Shown: positions 60,867 to 64,000 of the stretch, piece by piece
Layout of the letters: the number at the start of each line of letters is the position of its first letter
Numbering within the stretch: the first letter of the stretch is position 1
NCBI RefSeq assembly: GCF_000026105.1
Contig: NC_008027.1
Coordinates: 5,414,501 to 5,478,500 of the forward strand
Direction: 5' to 3'
Length of the DNA stretch: 64,000 nucleotides
Source: Pseudomonas entomophila L48
GTDB lineage: Bacteria; Pseudomonadota; Gammaproteobacteria; Pseudomonadales; Pseudomonadaceae
The notes under the pieces: model-generated
Seen by the model: only the letters and a program-made list of their open reading frames with translations
The model's database searches: none
What the model was told of the DNA's origin: nothing
Made by a program: the position numbers and the translations under genes

Positions 60867-62300
60867 TCAGATGACCCGCCGCGCCGGTAGCCACAGACGC
60901 ACCCGTACCCCACCTTCGACGTTGTCCACCGCCAGCGCCCCACCGTGCAGCTGCATCACCTCGTCGACGAAGTTCAGCCCCAGCCCGGTGCTCTTGCGGC
61001 CCGTCCCGGGCCTGGGCAGCGAATAGAACCGTTCGCTGACCCGCCCCAGGGCGTACTCGGGGATCGCCTGCCCCTGGTTGAACAGGCTCAGCGCCACCCG
61101 CTCGCCTGCCCGTTCCAGCTCGAACAGCAAGGCGCCACCCGGCGGGGTGAAGTCCAGCGCGTTGTCCAGCAGGTTGGCCAGCGCCTGGCGCATCAGGAAC
61201 GGATCACACCATAGCCGGGCGGCCACCGGCACGCGCTGGCGCACCTGCAGGCCCGCCCCTTCGATCCGCGCCGCATGGGCCAGCAGCAGTTCATCGACCA
61301 ATGCCGCCAGCGCCACCTGCTGCTCGTCTTCCAGCGCCTGCATCTGCTCGACCCGCGCCAGATTGAGCAGCCGCTCGATCATCTGCTGCAAGCGCTCGCT
61401 CTCGCGCTCGATATTGCCGGCGAAACGCGCCCGCTGCTCCTGCGGCATGTCGCCTTGCAGCAGCTCGGAGGCGCCACGGATCGCCGCCAGCGGGCTCTTC
61501 AGCTCATGGGTGAGGGTGTGCACGTAGCGCTCCACATAAGCCTTGCCTTCAAGCTGCGTGCGCATGCGCTCCACCGCCGTGGCCAGTTGCAACAACTCGC
61601 CGCCCTTGTAGTGCGGCAAGGCAGCGCGCTCGCCCTCGCTGACGGCCTGGGCGTACTGGGTGAGCCGGCGCAACGAACGGGCCAGCCACCACGACAGCGC
61701 CGCCCCCACCAGCAGCCCCAGTACGATCAGCCCCAGCCCGAGCGTCAGCAGGTGCTGCTCGGAACGGTCGATGTACGGCTGCAGCGAACTGTTGGGCTTG
61801 GCCACCGTCACCACGCCGATGATCCGGCCCTGATCGAGGATCGGCGCCGCCACGTGCATCACCGAGGTGCTTTCGTCGTCCGGGTCGCTGCGGGTGGAGC
61901 GTGCGCCGTACTGGCCGCGCAAGGTCAGGTAGACATCGTTCCAGCGCGAGTAATCCTTGCCCAGGTCCTGGCCGCTGGAGTCGAGCAGGACGATGCCCTT
62001 GGCGTCGGTGACGTAGATCCGGTGGCTGACCTGGTTCTTCGCCAGCCCCCAGATCTGCGCGCTGGGGCGCCGCTCGCCGTACAAGGCAAGCACCTGGGGC
62101 AGGCGGCTCTGGCCGAGGGTGCCGGCCTTGACGTCGTCGTGGAGGATTTCCGCCAGCAGGTTGGCGGTATCCACCAGGGTTTCCTCGGACGACTGGCGCA
62201 CCACCGGGCGGATCTGTTCGCGCACGGTGTTGAGCAGGAAGTAGCCCGCCAGCCCGACGAACAGGAAGTACACCAGGAAGATGCGGATCCCCAGGCGCAT
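60867..62300 (-). CDS. creC: Sensor histidine kinase CreC
   Basis: The 477-residue kinase has TM1 (about 5-25, FLVYFLFVGLAGYFLL), a periplasmic sensor (about 30-180), TM2 (about 183-203, LGLGLIVLGLLVGAAL), HAMP, a dimerisation/phosphoacceptor domain (THELKSPLAAIRGASELL, His) and an ATPase domain (LANLLDNALDF, GLGLNFVDEVMQLHGG). It phosphorylates CreB; the signal in pseudomonads is linked to PBP4 inhibition by beta-lactams. The start at 62300 overlaps the creB stop by 1 base. Confidence 0.95.
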   Translation of the reverse strand: MRLGIRIFLVYFLFVGLAGYFLLNTVREQIRPVVRQSSEETLVDTANLLAEILHDDVKAGTLGQSRLPQVLALYGERRPSAQIWGLAKNQVSHRIYVTDAKGIVLLDSSGQDLGKDYSRWNDVYLTLRGQYGARSTRSDPDDESTSVMHVAAPILDQGRIIGVVTVAKPNSSLQPYIDRSEQHLLTLGLGLIVLGLLVGAALSWWLARSLRRLTQYAQAVSEGERAALPHYKGGELLQLATAVERMRTQLEGKAYVERYVHTLTHELKSPLAAIRGASELLQGDMPQEQRARFAGNIERESERLQQMIERLLNLARVEQMQALEDEQQVALAALVDELLLAHAARIEGAGLQVRQRVPVAARLWCDPFLMRQALANLLDNALDFTPPGGALLFELERAGERVALSLFNQGQAIPEYALGRVSERFYSLPRPGTGRKSTGLGLNFVDEVMQLHGGALAVDNVEGGVRVRLWLPARRVI

Positions 62301-62980
62301 CAGGCGTGCTCCGGGCTGTAGCTGTAGCCCAGGCCACGGTGGGTCTGGATCGGCTCGGCCTCGCTGGCGACCAGGCGCAGCTTGGCCCGCAGGCTCTTGA
62401 TGTGGCTGTCGATGGTGCGCTCGTAGCCCACGTCCGAAGCCACGCCCAGGCCGTCGAGCAGTTGCTCGCGGCTGAACACCCGCCGGGGTTGCTCGAGCAG
62501 GCATTGCAGCAGGCGGAATTCGTGGCGGGTCAGCGCCAGTGGCTGGCCACGGTAGACGATGCGCATGGCCAGGGTGTCGAGCTGGAACGGCGCAACTTCG
62601 GCGACAGGCTCGGGCCGCGGTGCCATACGCTTGAGGATCGCCCGCACCCGCGCGGCGACTTCTCGCGGGCTGAAGGGCTTGACCACATAGTCGTCGGCGC
62701 CGATCTCAAGCCCCAGCACCCGGTCGATCTCGGCATCGCGGGCACTGAGGAACATCACCGGCACCTCGCTGAAGCGGCGCAATTGGCGGCAGGTCTCGAA
62801 GCCGCTGATGTCGGGCAGGCCGATGTCGAGGATCACCAGGTCGGCCGGGCGCAGGCGCTGCTGTTCGACCGCGGCGCTGCCCAGCGACACCCATTCGGTG
62901 CTGTGGCCGTCGGCCTGCAGGGCGTAGACCAGGGTGTCGGCGATGGCGGATTCGTCTTCGACGATGAGGATGTGGGGCAT
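62300..62980 (-). CDS. creB: Response regulator CreB (OmpR family)
   Basis: The 226-residue protein has a receiver domain (ILIVEDESAIAD, phospho-acceptor Asp in LVILDIGLPDISGFE, FLSARD, VVKPF) and an OmpR-type winged helix (LTRHEFRLLQCLLEQPRRVFSREQLLDGLG, RTIDSHIKSLRAKL). The ATG at 62980 begins directly at the receiver. It is the first gene of creBC and probably activates creD through the TCCAC repeat. Confidence 0.95.
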   Translation of the reverse strand: MPHILIVEDESAIADTLVYALQADGHSTEWVSLGSAAVEQQRLRPADLVILDIGLPDISGFETCRQLRRFSEVPVMFLSARDAEIDRVLGLEIGADDYVVKPFSPREVAARVRAILKRMAPRPEPVAEVAPFQLDTLAMRIVYRGQPLALTRHEFRLLQCLLEQPRRVFSREQLLDGLGVASDVGYERTIDSHIKSLRAKLRLVASEAEPIQTHRGLGYSYSPEHA

Positions 62981-63042
62981 GGCGTCCGGCCTTGCTAGGT
63001 TGAAGGCTGGACTGTGAAGCATATCCGGACGCCGGTGCAATC

Positions 63043-63122
63043 CCTGTAGGAGCGGCTTCAGCCGCGATAGCGACGGTCATGTGAATTGGGCTGGCGCCAT
63101 CGCGGCTGAAGCCGCTCCTACA
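63043..63122. repeat. Paired inverted REP elements
   Basis: CCTGTAGGAGCGGCTTCAGC (then CGCGAT) and ATCGCGGCTGAAGCCGCTCC (then TAC) flank a ~30-base spacer different from the 83-bp unit. Located between the retropepsin-like gene stop and creB. Confidence 0.8.
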
Positions 63123-63127
63123 AGCGC

Positions 63128-63628
63128 TTAACAGCCTGGATTGCCCGCCGTGAACTTCTCGCGCGGATCCACCGCCGCCTTGAACTTGCGCAGGGCCTTG
63201 GAGCCGATCAGCAGCGGGTAACGGAAATTGCTGCGGTCGACCAGGTTGACCTCCACGGTGCGCTTGACGTCGCCCAGGCACATCTCCAGCTCGATCACCG
63301 GCCGGTGCGAGAGGTCCGGCGCATCGCCTTCTTCTTCCTCTTCGGCGCGGTTCTTGATCTTGCTGATGCGCGCCACTTCATGCTCGTAGACCTTGTCGCC
63401 GGCACCCTCGGTCGCCAGGCGGAAGCGCACCCACTCGTTGCCGTCACGGGTGAACATCTCGATATCCTTGGCCGACAGCGAGGCGGTCCAGGCACCGGTG
63501 TCCATCTTGGCTTTCAGGGTCTGGCCGATCTCCGGCAGCTTGATGTTCTCGTATCGGCCATACAAGGTCGGTTCGGCGGCCATGACCGGCAGCGCCAGGA
63601 GGGACAACAGGGCAAGCAGGGATTTCAC
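63128..63628 (-). CDS. Periplasmic retropepsin-like (ATP-dependent zinc protease/RimK-associated) protein
   Basis: The 166-residue protein has a Sec signal peptide (MKSLLALLSLLALPVMAAEP) and the PF05618-type aspartic-protease-like fold with the DTG triad in LKAKMDTGAWTASLSA and a second hydrophobic strand PLLIGSKALRKF. An acidic loop (EEEEEGDAP) precedes SHRPVIELEMCLGD. Despite the family name it has no ATPase or zinc motif. Related retropepsin-like proteins occur in P. aeruginosa. Peptidase activity and target are unknown. It lies upstream of the cre genes on the same strand. Confidence 0.8.
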   Translation of the reverse strand: MKSLLALLSLLALPVMAAEPTLYGRYENIKLPEIGQTLKAKMDTGAWTASLSAKDIEMFTRDGNEWVRFRLATEGAGDKVYEHEVARISKIKNRAEEEEEGDAPDLSHRPVIELEMCLGDVKRTVEVNLVDRSNFRYPLLIGSKALRKFKAAVDPREKFTAGNPGC

Positions 63629-63810
63629 AGGGCAGGCTTCCTTGAGAGGGGTCAGTGCTTAGACTGCGCAAGCAGGATAGGTTCGTTGTCACAGGCTAAA
63701 CAACATAATGTGAAACATTTGTACCAATTAATGGACGTACGACGTTTGGCTAAGGCCCTTCCCCTGCTTATCATTGCCGACCGTTTACCTCACACCACAA
63801 GAGTCCCCAT

Positions 63811-64000
63811 ATGCGTCGCCTGCTGACCGGCACCCTCACCCTCACCCTGCTGCTGCTCAACACCCTGGTGATGATCGGCCCGCTGCTGGTGTTCGCCCTG
63901 CTCAAGCTGGTGCTGCCCGGCCGTGGCCGTGACTATGCGTCGGCCGCAGTGATGTGGGTCGCCGAAACCTGGTCGGAAGTCGACAAGGTCATCTTCGCCC
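63811..64000 (+). CDS. Probable membrane acyltransferase (PlsC/YihG-like), 3' end outside the window
   Basis: The first 63 codons encode a basic start, one strong hydrophobic helix (LTLTLLLLNTLVMIGPLLVFALLKLVLP) and GRDYASAAVMWVAETWSEVDKVIFA. This is like the N-terminus of YihG-type lysophosphatidic acid acyltransferases; the catalytic HxxxxD is not yet reached, so the call is tentative. AAGAG lies about 8 bases before the ATG. The 182-base gap to the divergent retropepsin gene is AT-rich and should hold both promoters. Confidence 0.6.
   Translation, partial: MRRLLTGTLTLTLLLLNTLVMIGPLLVFALLKLVLPGRGRDYASAAVMWVAETWSEVDKVIFA

Noticed and set aside
1..64000. tRNA, rRNA, CRISPR array, insertion sequence, prophage or integron
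   Set aside because: No cloverleaf-like sequence, transposase, integrase, repeat-spacer array or phage gene was seen. The only repeats are REP elements.

Overview
The window is an ordinary, gene-dense, GC-rich stretch of a Pseudomonas chromosome. It most likely comes from the P. putida group: hutC-hutF, the bioBFHCD operon, waaFCGP with extra LPS kinases, glnE divergent from aceEF, a dipA-type c-di-GMP phosphodiesterase, creBCD, and many REP elements of the 'CCGGCAAGCCGGCTCCTACA' type all fit. I see no insertion sequence, phage, integron, CRISPR array, tRNA or rRNA.

Layout. (1) 1-9.2 kb: hutC (partial) and hutF share a promoter carrying a HutC-type palindrome. They are followed by a lipocalin/lipoprotein pair, a dCache chemoreceptor, a DUF924 gene, fbp and glgP. 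(2) 9.3-12.5 kb: a YkgJ cysteine-cluster protein, a tiny Pmp3 membrane protein, a class III aminotransferase and a LysR regulator. (3) 12.5-18.8 kb: the small RNA gene rsmY with an upstream GacA box, two FadE-like acyl-CoA dehydrogenases (one behind a PsrA-type operator) flanking a membrane diguanylate cyclase, and a small conserved protein. (4) 19-23.6 kb: the translationally coupled biotin operon bioB-F-H-C-D. A well-matched BirA operator lies upstream, overlapping the start of the divergent comF. (5) 23.6-34.1 kb: comF, a ModE-like regulator, srkA, rarD, gcvR, glcB, a single-domain response regulator, and a coupled cNMP/CBS/DUF294 protein plus exonuclease. (6) 34.3-39.9 kb: an iron cell-surface-signalling operon (ECF sigma, FecR, STN-containing TonB receptor, PepSY protein, small membrane protein). 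(7) 40-46.9 kb: LPS core genes waaF-waaC-waaG-waaP followed by three more kinase-fold genes, all overlapping by 1-4 bases or directly abutting. (8) 47-59 kb: glnE divergent from aceE-aceF across a region with twin operator-like palindromes, then dipA, msrA and a GST. (9) 59.3-63.6 kb: creB-creC-creD with a cre-tag-like tandem repeat before creD, a retropepsin-like protein, and the start of a probable acyltransferase.

The clearest regulatory readings, none of which is a protein gene, are rsmY with its GacA box, the BirA operator at bioB, the PsrA-type box, the twin palindromes before aceE, the 11-bp tandem repeat before creD, and a 58-bp spacer-free palindrome built from two abutted REPs. About eighteen REP loci occupy intergenic spaces. 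Three of them share a conserved ~83-bp two-REP unit. From memory of P. putida KT2440 gene order, the hut-glgP block and the bio-aceEF block lie on opposite sides of oriC in that strain, so their adjacency here suggests an origin-symmetric inversion. No clearly new biological system was found.
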